This document shows, in pieces, positions 47,697-60,073 of a stretch of 64,000 nt of DNA. Both the position numbers and the translations under genes were made by a program. Under the pieces are notes generated by a model. It saw only the letters and a program-made list of their open reading frames with translations. It was not told the DNA's origin and made no database searches. Source of the stretch: Cadophora sp. MPI-SDFR-AT-0126 (Eukaryota; Ascomycota; Leotiomycetes; Helotiales; Ploettnerulaceae); the NCBI GenBank assembly GCA_020747065.1, contig JAGMVK010000010.1, positions 620,001-684,000 on the forward strand, read 5' to 3'. Numbering within the stretch: the first letter of the stretch is position 1; every line of letters begins with the position of its first letter.

Positions 47697-50219
47697 AACG
47701 ACGAGCTCGGACTGAAGCACTGTACATATAACGCCATTTCCTACTGTCAATATCCTGATTTCATCGAAGCTACCAAATGATAGGATGCATCGAATTTGGC
47801 TGGTCAAGGGGAACTCATTTATTGTCTGTTCATGAAGAAGGTTAGGGTCCTTGACTGCGGGATTTGAGTTGCTAGGGGCGGGGATTTGAGAAGGGGAGTG
47901 ATAATACCTACTGCAGACTTTCCTTCCAGAAGATCTCTTTGGAGTCTTGACAGAGTGATCACCAACCTCACATGCCTACCTACCTCTCCAGGTAAAGCAC
48001 ATAGGAAGCGAGAAAGCCCAGCAACGGCAACAAGGATCAAGGAACCCTCACTCTGTCCCTCATCGCCTCGTGCTCAACCTGCGCTAGTCCGACTCTCAGT
48101 CTCATCTCCATCCAGGACCAAACGAGTAAATGGAAGTACTCTGAGCCTACCTCGGTATGTCGTAAGATAACAAACACCAAACAAACGGAAAGGATGTGAT
48201 GCCCAGCACCTCCGATCTCGCTACAACACCTTCCGTACATAGACCCCTGTAGCAGATCACATCCACAAAACACCCCCCTCCGCGCCATCCACATCCAAAA
48301 CCTTCCAAACTCAAAATCAGTCGTCCTCCCCCCACTATCGCCTTACCAGCTGCCTGCACACCGTCTCATCTTGACACATCGTGAAGAATCGTCTCATCCT
48401 GTCATAACCAACAGAATCCACGAGGCGTGCGAGGCCCCAAAACCGAATAAAAGTGAAAGAAGGAGAGAGAAAAAAACAAACATCAAAACTCCACGAGACG
48501 CGGAAGGTATTTTTGCTTGACACCGACACCTTCAATTCCGGTGCTTTTGGTTTTGATGGGTGCACGGATCGCTGGGAAGCGTAGGCGTGCGTACTCGGTA
48601 GTCTATTTGATGGAGTTGAAAGCTGGAGTCGGGGCTTGGTATGCTGACGCATAAGGGCCTGATGACTGGACTTGAGCTTTCACCGATCATTCATTCTACT
48701 TTGTTAAGGCATTCGAAGATACCTGGATAGGCAGGCAAAGTTATGAGTTGTTTACAGAAAACAGTACTGTATTGTTAATCCCAGATCTACACGGAGATAG
48801 GTTCATGGTTCGAGAGAGAGAGAGACATCTGTCTCAGCAGAGTAGTCATCCGCCACGATCTTATCTTTCTTATCTTTCACTTTCTTTATCTTTGAAACAT
48901 TTTTTTCAATATTCCAAGTCTCTTTCATTTTCAGATGATTGATTGATGATTGTACGAGCGTGGGACAAAATTAGCAAGTAATCATCAATTCTTAGTCGAG
49001 CATCATGTGTCCACCGCACCGCCTTGTCCAGCACCGGGTCAGCATCCTGTCCTATCAGAGAATGGTCTAAGAGGCAATTGCCGTGGCATTCGGCAGCCGG
49101 CGGCAGGGGTCCTGGGATACGATGTGGATAGGGATGTGGATGTGATGTGCTTGTGCAGCAGCGGAAGCCTTGATCACTTAACCAGCATGGGCCGAGGAGG
49201 AGGGGACGACGACTGTACTGAGGTGAAATTTTGGTTGGTTTGGTGTCGTGTCAGACGCTTTTACGACTTTCACATCCACATCTACATCCACAATTCTGCG
49301 TATGCATCCATGTATGGTAAGGCAGGCCAGGGTAGGGTATCAGATCTGGACCGTTACGGCCATCGAACGAGCATGATGCCATGTTATTCGACACAGTAAG
49401 GTGGTTGAGGCTGTGGTTCGGTCTGGTCGGTGTCGACACAGCATCAGTCAGGCATGTCAGCACATGCCTCTCTCCCTCTCCAAAAGATCCCAGCCCAAAG
49501 CAGCCAGCGTCATCGAATCAACCAAACAAAACCACGAACCGGCAACATCGGGGGAAGTCATGGACCCTGCCTGCGTGTACGTGTGCTCACTCACTGCCCC
49601 GTGCGTCGCAGCATTTGCCTGTCCGTAAGATTCCTCGAAATCCTTATAAAGAAACGGGTCTTTCCCACCTCATTCTCCCATCTCATCTCATCACTGAGTC
49701 ATTGCCGGAAATTTTTCTGCTTCTTGAATATTTTTTTCCTTCTCTGACAGGTTGACTGAAAGTTGGCTAGCTAGCTTGCTTGCTTTGCTGGATGTTGCTT
49801 GCTTATCCCATCACATCACCGTCGCATCACTAACCAACGCATCACTCTCAAATCAGACCGCCAAGTGTCGTCTGTTTACTTCCGCTAGTCGGGAGTAGCG
49901 TAGCGTACGGTACTTAAAAGCTTTCGGCTCCGCCAGAATCTTGGAGGAAGGGATCGACAGACCTCCACTATCAGACTACCGTGCAAAACCCGAAGTCGGT
50001 GACGATACTACTTCGAGCGTTTCCTTGCTTCTGCAGTACTTATACTTCACGTATCTGCCACCATCGGAAGACGTCTTGGTGTCATTTTTGCTCACCAGGC
50101 TTCCTTGAGAATCCACCATCAGATCTTAGACTTTACGATATCACGTGGAGACTTCAATATCAATACTACCGACCTATCTTCCTGCGATATCTAAGAGCAG
50201 GAGAATTGTTACCGCCAAC
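47697..50219. other. 2.5-kb intergenic region, no gene seen
   Basis: ORFs are short and lack family features. There is a GA microsatellite at 48811-48826. The last 300 bp before 50220 are probably the leader of the next gene; a GTG-started extension of its frame to 50145 has no ATG. Confidence 0.4.
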
Positions 50220-50790
50220 ATGCCCTCATTCACCAGACACCGCCCCTGCAACTCTACAATCCGACCCCGCTACCACTCAAACAGCAGCACCTACTCCACC
50301 TCTCCTTCGCCCTCACCAAGCCCCCCACCAACAATCCACCACCGCCGCACCCTCTCCTCTCGCACCAACAGCTCCTCGCGACGAAGCCCGCCACCTCCGT
50401 CTCTCCCTGGGCTAGACCTTCCTGTCTCTCCATTCGCCTCCCCAGACACCACAAACCCAAACTCAAATCCAAACGCAACCTCACGTTCAGAGGCTTCGAA
50501 TCTGGCGCCAGCTTTCGTCCCGCGGAAAGGAGAGTCGGATGCGGAGTGCTGGTCAAGGATGTTGGCGTTGCAGAGGGAGTACCATTGTTATAACTCGGCG
50601 AGGTTAGAGGCTGCGGTTGAGGCTTTGGATAATGGTTGGAGGATCGAGGATGTGCCTATTCGTAAGTGCTCATAATAGGATAGAAAGTATTGGGTATGAC
50701 TCTCGCTAATGAATTGTAGCCTCGAGGTTTTGTCTTGACCTTCTGAATGAGGAACTCAAGGCTCAAATTGAGGCGACGAATATGCATTGA
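50220..50790 (+). CDS. small protein with basic Ser/Pro-rich N-terminus, unknown function
   Basis: Two exons (50220-50661, 50720-50790; donor GTAAGT, acceptor TTGTAG) give 170 aa. The first 75 residues are rich in Ser, Pro, Arg and Thr without acidic residues until about residue 65; this could be a mitochondrial presequence or simply disordered. The second half is compact and helical: GESDAECWSRMLALQREYHC, then a helix up to GWRIEDVPIPSRFCLDLLNE, ending shortly after. The splice keeps the helix continuous, which supports the model. No family recognised. It stands alone with 2.5 kb of non-coding DNA before it. Confidence 0.75.
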
Positions 50791-53700
50791 ATGACATGTC
50801 CCTTGCCCTTCGATTTTTGAAGTATTGGGTTGAGCTGGGACTTCGGCGTTGTGTCTGGGCTTGGGATTGGAGTCTGCTTACAGGCCCCAGAGAAGGCGAA
50901 AAGTGAACGAGAGTGCAGAGGACAAATTGGGATCCATCTGGCGTGGGAGCCATTTACGGGTGCTCCGCCATTAGCGTCGGCGTCTGGAAGAGTTCTTTCA
51001 TGTTCCTATTTTTGCAATTAAGATACCTATTTTCTTGTGGCTGGAAGCACTGGCTTCGTTGGGGAGATGCGCTCTGCTTACGAGGGCATGTGCAAGAACG
51101 TTGTTGTTGGTGCGAGAAAGGAAAGTTCATGCTGAGTGTATCCATCTTGTCAGGGCGACGCGGCTAGCTGAGACCGAGGCTCCGAACTTGCCCTGCCGCG
51201 CGCATGGAGGGGTTTAATTCGAGAGACTATCGGATCTCCGGGTTCTTAATCATAATAATAATCATGACAATGCTGTGCCTCACTTGACAGCTTGCATATC
51301 TGAAGTGTGATGACAGTCTAACGGTATGTCGGGCTTGAGACTTGCTCATCTCGAGTCCTCCATCCTCTGCTTCACTTCTTTGAAAGCGCTGCTTTCATCC
51401 TCGCCTGGTCCTCCTGTATTACTTATCTTCTGCGACATCATGACCGCGACCCAGATGCTGAAGCATGGTAAGAAAACCACACTCCCGACTATCAGCCCAC
51501 CGCACCACCTATCATTTTCTGCCAATAACACGTTGATATTCCGAGTAAATCGCTTACAATACTCCAGTCAAGGAGTACGGGGGGAATCCAGGCGATTATG
51601 AAATCGAGTCGTGTAGCTGAGACGTTGCCTTCGAATCGAAAAGAGAGCATAACCGCAAGCATGACAGCCACGACCGCCGAGCATGTTGAGGAGGGTGAAG
51701 AACCCCTCGGCAGCTTGTCGAGAGTATTGGGGGAGGGGTGGCATTCGTCGAATGTCAGTGCGCCGATTGAGAGTCCTGAACCAGACTTGAGCTTGAATAC
51801 ATCTTGAAATGACAGCATGTTGAGATGATCCAGTGCAACAGGAAGCATGAGCTAGTAGCTAGGGCCGAGAAAGTGCATACCGACAGAAAGAGTTGACAGG
51901 AGCAGAAAGCTGTCGTAAAACCGCAGGACGCGTTGAAACACCAGCATTGTACGGAGGTATGGTACTCGAGCTGCTTCTTTACCGAGGCAAGGAGTCATGC
52001 CAGTGGTGGTCTGACAGGCGTATTAAAGAGCGGAGGCATCTCCAGGCGGGGTAAGACAGGAGGTTGTTGGACAGGTAGCTCACGTCCCAAGTTCATCATC
52101 GTGATACTATCTGAAAAAAGGTGCGCAAGCGTGAGTGGGTAAGGAGTGAAGGACACAGCGCAGCAGAAACAGCAAAATGACAGAACTCGAACGAAATTGA
52201 TGAGGCGTTGAAAACAATATAGAAAGGAGAATGTCGGAAAGAGCTGAAAAATGCATTACACGCGTCAATACTTCGAGCGAGAACACAATTGGCCCCCAGC
52301 ACTGATACTGACGAGGGCCGACATGTGATTGTCCTTCTCGTGGACCGACGCTCATAAATCGAATGTAACGTTGTCAAGGCGTATTTCAGTGCAGGCAGAA
52401 GCTGTACAAAGCGTGATAAGCCACGATGCAGGACTTCTGCATGTTGTTGTTGTTGTTGTGGTTGTGGAACCCAAACGGGACGGGAGCCAGAAATATGAAT
52501 ACAGGCTGGGTTTGAGCTCTTGACATGATTGGTCAAATGAGTTAGATCCGTTTATCGCTAAGCCTCTGTCCTTGGCGATGTGATCTTCGTAACCTCGCGT
52601 TTGCGGCACTTTCGTCAAACTTTCCACCCCATCACAAAAGTGCACAAGTGACGGACTGTTCTTGGAACTTTGCAAATCTCCTCCAAGGATGATCACCGAC
52701 TCGTCACGGTAAGTATGGATGGCAATCTCTGTCTCTCGCCGTCGCCGTCGCCCTTGGCCTTCGGCTTCGAGGACGACACATCCCAGAGCTCTTCCAATAC
52801 TTCTATGTCAACATCACGAAGAATCCACAGCATGAGACCGCTTCACGACCTGTCACCTGCGAGGCTTCCTGCAGGTACACAGGCCTGTCTCTGTCCAGAG
52901 CTCAGCGCCTGCTCAACTTTCCAGCGAGCACTGACTCCTTGGCAACGGTACATTGCATGCTGCTATGCATCGGGTTCAGAGCCCTGTCGTGTGGGTGAAT
53001 GAAGTCACCCGACTGATCTGAACACTGGGTCTTCATCTGACCTTGTGTGGCCATCGTATCTGAATGTCTCTCCTGGCTGCTTCCAGGTTATGCCTGACGG
53101 ACAGGAATCATCTCTTCTCGGGCTCTTGGATCTGGAAAGATTACCTGCGTTGCTTCACCGTTATGTCACCCCTTGAGCCCTTGAACAGCTGGATATATTC
53201 CACGCGCAGGCTATACCAAGAACGGAAACAGTGTTCGGTACTACTTCGCCACATACCCGTCTGTCCCGTCGTACCTATAGTCGGTATCCAACTGAACCGT
53301 CAAGCTCTCGACCCGTGCTGCTGGGCCTGACAGATCGTCTTCGCATTGGCCCATCAAGCCATCCGTGCCGTCACCATACTTCCCCACGGCCTTCCTTTCC
53401 ATGCGGTCTAGTTTTGCCCTTTGGGAAGGACCCTTTCTTTAACTCTAAATTCCACAGGACCGGGGCGCTTCGCTTTCGGAGCCTTGGTTTGGCAGTCGGC
53501 AGGCAATATTCCCGCAAATGCGGTCTGGGATAAACGGCATGAAGTGACGCCATGAAGTACCGGTTCTCCTGGCACTTTTTTCTTTCTTACTGTGCCTGTA
53601 TCTTTTTGGTATATGAGTAACTCTGGACGAAATAACGACATGGTGTCGTTCGTCCAATGATTCGAGCTTTTTCGGTAAGAGCAGACTTGATTCGACTTTA

Positions 53701-54726
53701 CTTGTTGCACAATCCCGCTCAGTACTACAGAGCTATTGAATGACAGGTGGAAAAATGCTAAGCAGTTATCGAATCGCAAGAAATATCGAAATCAGGCGTC
53801 CAGGGTACGACAAAAGCAATGGTGGGCGTTCATGCTTCTGCTGCTCCTCCCCACCTTCACATGTCGATAGCCGAAGGACGCCTCGTGGCAACCAGTTTTG
53901 CCCGCCAAGGTGCATTGCTTGACAAGAGACATGTCTGTACCAACACGTTCTGTCCACAATCCACAACACACTGGATTGTCGAGACACAAGTGCACCTTCA
54001 ACACGTTGTTGTTTTGGAATCTCTTACTTCCAACTTGAACGGATGTACATTGTGCAACCTTCTTCCCGTCAGAAGGACAATGGTCGATTCTGCACCCGAG
54101 ACTCTCGAAGATAGACTTCTGCCGAGACGATCTCAGACTCAGCTAGAGAAGATCCGAAGCTGAGGAATTTGCATATGCAATTTTCAGTGCTGCTGCAAAT
54201 AATAATTCTCTCGTCCATCTTCTCCTGTAAAAAGGCAGCGATAACATCCCACGGCGCGCTGCTTGCTAATGAAGATTGCAGGGGTATTGATAACCGCCCC
54301 GCGGCTTCCTTTTGCTAACAACCACCACAAGTACAGTACACACCACACCTGGGAACCAATCCAGCCTTCCCATTCTTTCATCTCTGCCCCCCTCCCAGAG
54401 TCTAAGAAAGTTTCAGGCCTACCCTTGCAGAAGCTCTGCACTGCGCCTGCAGTTGCTTCTTCTAAGGACTTCATCGCCGTTCCAGCACTCTTTTGTATCA
54501 TGCACATTTATTGCATCGACGATTAACTGCTGCTTCCTCCACCTATTGACAGGGGAAAGCTGTCTCGGCGGTTTTCGCCCCATGATTATAACATCCCACG
54601 CATCGCAAAACCCCTCTTCAGACCCTCCTAGTCGGCCCCAGACGCTTATCTCTTGCTTTCAGACCACCAATCATCGGAGCAGGTTCTCGCCATTTTTGGG
54701 ACCTAGGAACGTGAGGATTTTCTATT
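50791..54726. other. 3.9-kb intergenic region with one doubtful small gene
   Basis: Apart from the doubtful spliced ORF at 51326-51620 nothing is supported. A short GTT repeat lies at 52444-52456. ORFs around 53-54 kb overlap on both strands and lack family features. The last few hundred bases are probably the promoter and leader of the kinase-like gene. Confidence 0.4.
51326..51620 (+). other. doubtful small spliced ORF (64 codons)
   Basis: A frame from ATG 51326 to a strong donor CATG|GTAAGA at 51468, an intron of 100 bp with GCTTACAAT and CTCCAG near its end, and a short second exon (51568-51620) reading KEYGGNPGDYEIESCS then stop. The total is in frame (64 aa; 26 aa from an internal ATG). 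The end of the product looks protein-like. Another frame continues to 51807, and a minus-strand frame at 51346-51531 is also open and shows a hydrophobic segment, so strand and model are uncertain. Confidence 0.25.
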
Positions 54727-56869
54727 ATGGACTATCGGCGGGTCTCCTTGGCTACTAATCGACAGCACCTTACCAGTGCAAATTCGCACATATATCCCAG
54801 CTTCGCCGGTGCTGGTCCAAGTCGACAGCCAAATGGAACCGTTTTCGACACACCTGCTACAATGTGGTGGGACGAAGAGCGAATCGATTCGACAGTTAAT
54901 CGACAATATGTGTTGTCAAAACTACGACCAGATGAGCAGGTTCGACTAGACGAGCCTTTGGGATTTGGAGATGGACTTACCGATGACACCTATATGGAAT
55001 GGATCGAGATGAAGGCAAAACGGATCTTCCTCATCCTGGTCGACCTGGGGGTTCCAGATCAAATATTCGGAGTTATCGATGATTCTTGGGACGACGACGA
55101 TCTCCCTGTGCCATTCGATCAGGTCGAGCGACTCCAGTTGACTTATGACAAAGACGAGAAGCTTGAAAAGAAATTCTTCCTTCGCCAATTCCTGTACCTG
55201 TTGAGGAATGTTCAGAAAGGGGAGCATTTGTACTATGATGAGGAAGAAGTAGTGCCTCTAGAGTTAGCAGAGAAGCGTCCCGTTCAGGCGGTAGCTGGCC
55301 TCACGCAGAGCAACATCGACAAGGTTCATCTTCCGGGAAGGCCTGACGATGTGTTCATTCGACGACGGGTACCTTTAGGTACCACTCCTGGACGTATGCC
55401 ACAGGAAGAGTTTCTATCTGGCGTGGAGGCTATGCGAGCCGTCGAACACGACCATCTGACGTCTCTCTGGGCTTCGTACATCCATCAAGGCTCCGGATAC
55501 CTTCTCCTCACGCCAGTAAATGAGAGCTCGCTGAAGTCGTTCTTGAATGTGACTCCTCAGTCTATCAAGATACTAGCCAAGCAAGACCGGCGCATATTAC
55601 TTCTCAATTGGATACATTGCCTAGCCGATGCTGTCTCATTCTTGCATAAGAAAGGCCTTGCTCATAAAAACATCAAGCCGTCAAATGTGCTCCTCGATGT
55701 TGACAACCACATTTTCCTAAGCGACTCTAGCATCTTTGGCGCGGAGAAAGCTGGTTTCGATAAGGAGACGTACGACTATCAAGCTCCAGAGCAAGCACCT
55801 CGCCAGGTATCGGGAGGACCAGTCTCCCGTCCAGGTACAGCCAGACGCGCAACAACTCCAGGTAATGCATTTGGATTCTCGGCTGCCCAGCAGAATTTCC
55901 TGGCTTCCAACGACTCTTCCTCCATATATACTTCTTCTTCTGGAACTGGCTCGACACCCTCAACCGGCTCCTCTGCACCAAGCATATATCCACCTGGGAA
56001 GCATGACCCTCAGAAAGCCGACATCTTTTCTCTCGGTACCATCTTTCTCGAAATTATGACTTTCCTGATGAAGCGTACATCCCGCAACTTCGCTTCCCAT
56101 CGTTCTAGTAAGAATAAAACACCCGGACGAGGCGGTGGCTTACCAGATTCCTCTTTTCACAAAAATCCTCGCCAGGTAGACAGTTGGATGAGCCTTCTCG
56201 CTAAAGAGGGAAAGAAGAAGGAGGACAAGATATTCAGGAGTGTGAGCCACATCTTGGCCCTGATAGAGAAGATGCTGAACCCGATACCCGACGAACGGCC
56301 TACCGCATACGATGTTCAGGAGAAGATATACTGTATCTTGATTGAGTTCTGTGGCCTCGGCCCCTCACCCGAGTCCAGAGGAAGGATTCACTGTACGATA
56401 CGCGAAGAAGAGAACAATGACTGGAACTTCGGCTTCGATCAACTACGCCTGGCATCCCAGCGAGCAGCTGCCGAAGCATGCGCGAGTGTCAATCCCGCTC
56501 TTACCAATGGAGGGACCTCCGGGCCCGTAAATTGCGGACTTGAGAGGACACCCTCGGTAGTCTCGAGCGTGGCCTGGGGACCGGGTCCTAGTTCGCCAAC
56601 AACCCCGGTATCACCCCTGAGGGAGACAGCATCTGCGAGAGATGGCGACATCATGAGTGTTTCGAGCGGGAACAAGAGTGTTACTGGGCGGAGCTCGGAG
56701 GGGAAGTCCAGATCTGGGAGTGGGAGTCAGGGGAGTGCGATTCAGAATGGGAAACCGAAGCCTAAAGTGAAGGCGTGGCAGGCGCCGGTGTATGCTGGTT
56801 CGTAATGCATCTTTCGTGGAGCCCGAATTGCTGCTAACATTTTCACCAATAGAGATGAGCTTTGGATGA
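54727..56869 (+). CDS. protein-kinase-fold protein, probable pseudokinase
   Basis: Exon 1 (54727-56797) and a 17-nt last exon (56853-56869) give 695 aa; the intron has donor GTTCGT, branch-like GCTAACAT and acceptor AATAG, and the protein then ends AEMSFG. Residues 1-200 are an unknown helical region (with WDDDDLPVPF). A kinase-like lobe follows at about 225-560. The catalytic loop reads LAHKNIKPSNVLLD at 311-324: the position of the catalytic HRD Asp is Asn315, while the Lys and Asn that follow are kept. The DFG motif reads SDSS (Asp333 kept, Phe-Gly lost). YQAPEQ at 351-356 matches the APE motif. No clear VAxK lysine is seen. A Ser/Thr-rich insert lies after APE, and the C-terminus is Ser-rich. 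A scaffolding or regulatory role is likely, though weak activity cannot be ruled out. Confidence 0.88.
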
Positions 56870-58462
56870 TGGTTATCCAAACGGCGAAGGCGGCGACGGG
56901 TGGTTCCGGCCGTTTAAATTCAGAACGACAAAACAATGACGATAACGACGAATTGAACGAATAGATAGACGAATAATGACAGCGCAGTACGGCACAGCAC
57001 AGCACAGCACGGAAGGGACTTTCGAAACTCTCGGCGCAGGAAGGAAAGGGTCGGTGTTTTTGATACACACTTTTGCGGTTTGCAACTTCGCAACGGGTCT
57101 TCAGGACTGGGACATGTATTGATTGTGGTTTATCTTCTTATTTCATCAGGGATTGCGTTGGATACAATCTTGATCTATTTAAGTAACTGGTTTATGTCGT
57201 GCACTTGGAAGGGAAGAATCGAGTGGAAAAGAGCTGCTTGGTTGGCTGGATGGATTGATACGATAGCTTGCTTGCTGAAGCACAGGGCAGCTTATTTGAA
57301 GAGCGCATAGAAGCGCGTGGTAGTAATATGAACTGGATCGGATTGTCTTGGCGTCGTATTCATCGCGTTCTTTTAATTATGTAGGAGTACTGAATTCGTT
57401 TCCCGGTTCGATCTGGAGTCTATAACCAATGCCAATGCCCACTGTTGACGTTCTTGCATTCCCACTTGTCTTTGCTCTCTGGCCAATACTGCTGTGCAGT
57501 ACACCCACCCACTCTACCGTCTCACCCCTACTTACCAAGCTCATAGCTACCTTAGGTACATGAGCTTGTAAACAATCATGAATAGCCTCCTGAACAGAAA
57601 CGGTTATCAATGCAATGGCCCTGAAGCCATAAAGCTTGCCTAATTTCATTGATTCTTGCGCTCTCACCACACCATCCTCCTCCTCTCCTCCTCCTCCAGT
57701 TAGTTAGCTGTATTTACTTTTCACGCATACCCCAACCCACAGCTAATTACAACGCGAAAACCATCGCTCTACTTGCTTTACCGGAGTACAGACTGTCTGC
57801 CACTCGAGAAATTGAATGGCCGGGGTGAGAGTTGGAGGGAGAGATGGGAATGGAGAGATTAGGCTTAAGCGAGGGGCCGTAGTTTGTGCTGTACTGCCAA
57901 TCTAACCACTACAGCTTAAACATGAGCAAGTAAGACTGAACGGTAATGAAGAACAAGGCACAGGATGATAGATAGCATACTGTTATCTTGATGAATTTAT
58001 ATTTTCTGTTCCGCAGCTCTATCTAACTAGAGCCAGCGTGCTGCGTCACTCAAGACGTCAGAACAAAGTAAGGAAGCATGCAAAACCCCCGAATTACCCT
58101 GCCCTCAAAGAACGCCAATCTATACTCGTACACCATGTCTTGCAAAAAACAAAGATTCCCTAAGCCATCTATATGTGAAGCCGCTCGCTCGGTAGCACAG
58201 GTACGCACAACTATGCTCGCTCTCAAATGTTTCAACATGGTACTCAAACACGCACAAAGGAGAAAGACGGCGAAGGAAGAATCGCATCAAATTATGTACC
58301 AGAAACAATGGGGTTCGGTCTTCTGATGCATGGTCCCCCTAGCAACTCGACTGATTGCTTCAGCCGCATGGATTACAAAGGATAATATACTCCAACCCTC
58401 ATCCTGTTGAAGTTTCTAAGAAGCGCGCCCCTTCTATCCATTCAACGTTCCTGCGTAGGCGT
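56870..58462. other. convergent intergenic region with one doubtful small ORF
   Basis: Lies between the 3' ends of the kinase-like gene and the transporter gene. A CACAG tandem repeat is at 56993-57010. The only notable frame is at 57377-57649 on the minus strand, listed separately. Confidence 0.4.
57377..57649 (-). other. doubtful small minus-strand ORF (90 codons)
   Basis: From ATG 57649 the frame reads MKLGKLYGFRAIALITVSVQ and on to an EFSTPT end, 90 aa, with balanced composition. Inside it on the same strand is AGCTTG|GTAAGTAGG (about 57538), a perfect donor, so a spliced version is possible, but I could not find a convincing acceptor. The frame sits between two convergent genes. Could be a real small gene, a UTR, or chance. 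Confidence 0.25.
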
Positions 58463-59890
58463 TCATGAGCTGCCGAGAGAGTTCTTCGCTGCTGCGAGGT
58501 AGCTCTTTGGGTCGTATTCGGGGGCATATGTTGGTGCGAGGCCGCCAAGGAGGACGAAAAGTGTGGTGATGAATAGGCCGAAGATTACCAGTTTGCGGAG
58601 GATGGGCTTGTTTGCTCCAAATTCCGCCCATCTGCGGGTACCTTCTGCAATGAATGGCTTCAGCTCCTTCTGTCCCAGCTTGTAGTACACCATGCCGCAC
58701 AGAGCGATGGTGTACCCAAAAGCTTGTAGCGAGGAGACCTTGGTGCCCCAGATGAGCATGGATGCGGCGACAAGAAGAATATCCTTGAGAACACCGCAGA
58801 GAGTGAGGACGAGGCCGGAGGTTTTGCCAATCTGTAGAAGGTGGTTAGAAAGATGATGTAATCTAAAACCGAGGGGACTTACCAAGAAAACAACAGACAT
58901 GTTCAAGAAGAATGCGCAACATGCGTTAGCGAGGAACGTCCAGAGACCAACGGCGTAGATCTCGGTCATTTGAACTTGGGGAACTTCCAAAAAGAGAGCA
59001 ATGGTGAAGTTCATGATGCCGCAGACTGGGGCAAAGTAGTAGAGAGAGACAAGGGGATCCATCTTGAACTCTGCTCCATTAAGCAGCCTCTCAACCATAC
59101 AGATTCTGACTGCCTCAAATGCAATTCCTCCAACTTGATACAGGAAACCGGTCAGGACAAAGTCGATTTCTCCGAAAGAGGCCAACGCAACACCGATGAC
59201 AATGAAGGAGACATTTCCGAGCTTCTTGAGGTCGACTGGGTGGATTTGGAGAACCCAGCCCGCAACAAGAACAGCGACAGGGGTGAAAGCCTGTTGCAGT
59301 TTGTTAGTGCTGCTTTGTAGTGCAGTGGGAAGCAAAGGTGTACCTTGAGCATTTGGATGAACGAGACGCTCAAGTAGAGGTAGGTCAAGTTTCCGCAGAT
59401 CAAGCTCAAACTGAAGAATATTCCAATGGGGACAATTGCTCGGAGGTAAACGCGTCCAGTCATCTTAACTGTTTTCCGTCCATCCAAAAGACTTGTGGTG
59501 CGAGCCATAATCTGGGTCATGATGGTTGCGAAGATCAGATGCCATGATGTGAGGAGGATGGGGTACTCTGTGCCTTGGTTAGCAATGCAATTCCAATAAC
59601 TGGTAACCATTACGACATACTGAATCCCAAGGTAGATAGAATCCATTTGTTGAAGAGGATAACACTGGACGACAAACCGATCCAGACTCTGTAAAGCCAG
59701 ACGTTAGCGACCGTTCTCTCAACAAATTTCGGCGCGCTCCTGGATATACTGACGCGACATAGACTGCGGGATGGATACCGCTTGATGCTGGCGCTTGTGA
59801 CTTCTCTGCATCTGGGTTGACTGTGGGTAGAATAGATGATGCTGCTGTCCTTGGGGCCTCGCCCGATACGCGAACCTTCTCTTCACTCAT
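58463..59890 (-). CDS. triose-phosphate-translocator family transporter (sugar-phosphate/nucleotide-sugar)
   Basis: Five minus-strand exons (59890-59754, 59688-59621, 59567-59344, 59290-58883, 58831-58463) join in frame to 401 aa. All four introns are 51-65 bp. After a cytosolic N-terminus of about 45 residues come roughly ten hydrophobic helices. SSVILFNKWIL in the first helix and YPILLTSWHL, MLKAFTPVAVLV and IGKTSGLVLTLCGVLKDILLV are all conserved pieces of the TPT (DUF250) family; the LFNKW and GxxKDI motifs are characteristic. Members sit in Golgi, ER or other endomembranes and exchange sugar phosphates or nucleotide sugars. The substrate is unknown. The gene is divergent from UDP-galactopyranose mutase, 2.2 kb apart. 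Start chosen at 59890: the frame is open further upstream to 60163 but that part has leader-like composition. Confidence 0.93.
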
Positions 59891-60044
59891 TGTGGCTGTA
59901 GGTGTTGTAGAACTCCTTCCGGGCGATAGGAAATGAAATCTCGAGGGTCGTTCAGGGGGTCGTGCTAATTCGAGCAGTGCAGGTAATGACCGAAGAACAA
60001 CTTGGGACGGAGTTGTGTGTATCGTCGACCCTCTTTGTAGGACG

Positions 60045-60073
60045 AGGGAGGGGGAGAGGGAGAGGGAGAGGGG
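60045..60073 (-). repeat. GAGGGA-type purine tract (pyrimidine-rich in the transporter leader)
   Basis: A run of G and A only, made of GAGGGA-like units, 155-185 bp before the transporter start codon. On the coding strand it is a CT-rich leader tract of the kind often near fungal transcription starts. Confidence 0.75.

Noticed and set aside
47325..47807. Minus-strand Leu/Ile/Ser-rich ORFs opposite the DUF3429 gene
   Set aside because: Antisense of the repetitive acidic/lysine tail.
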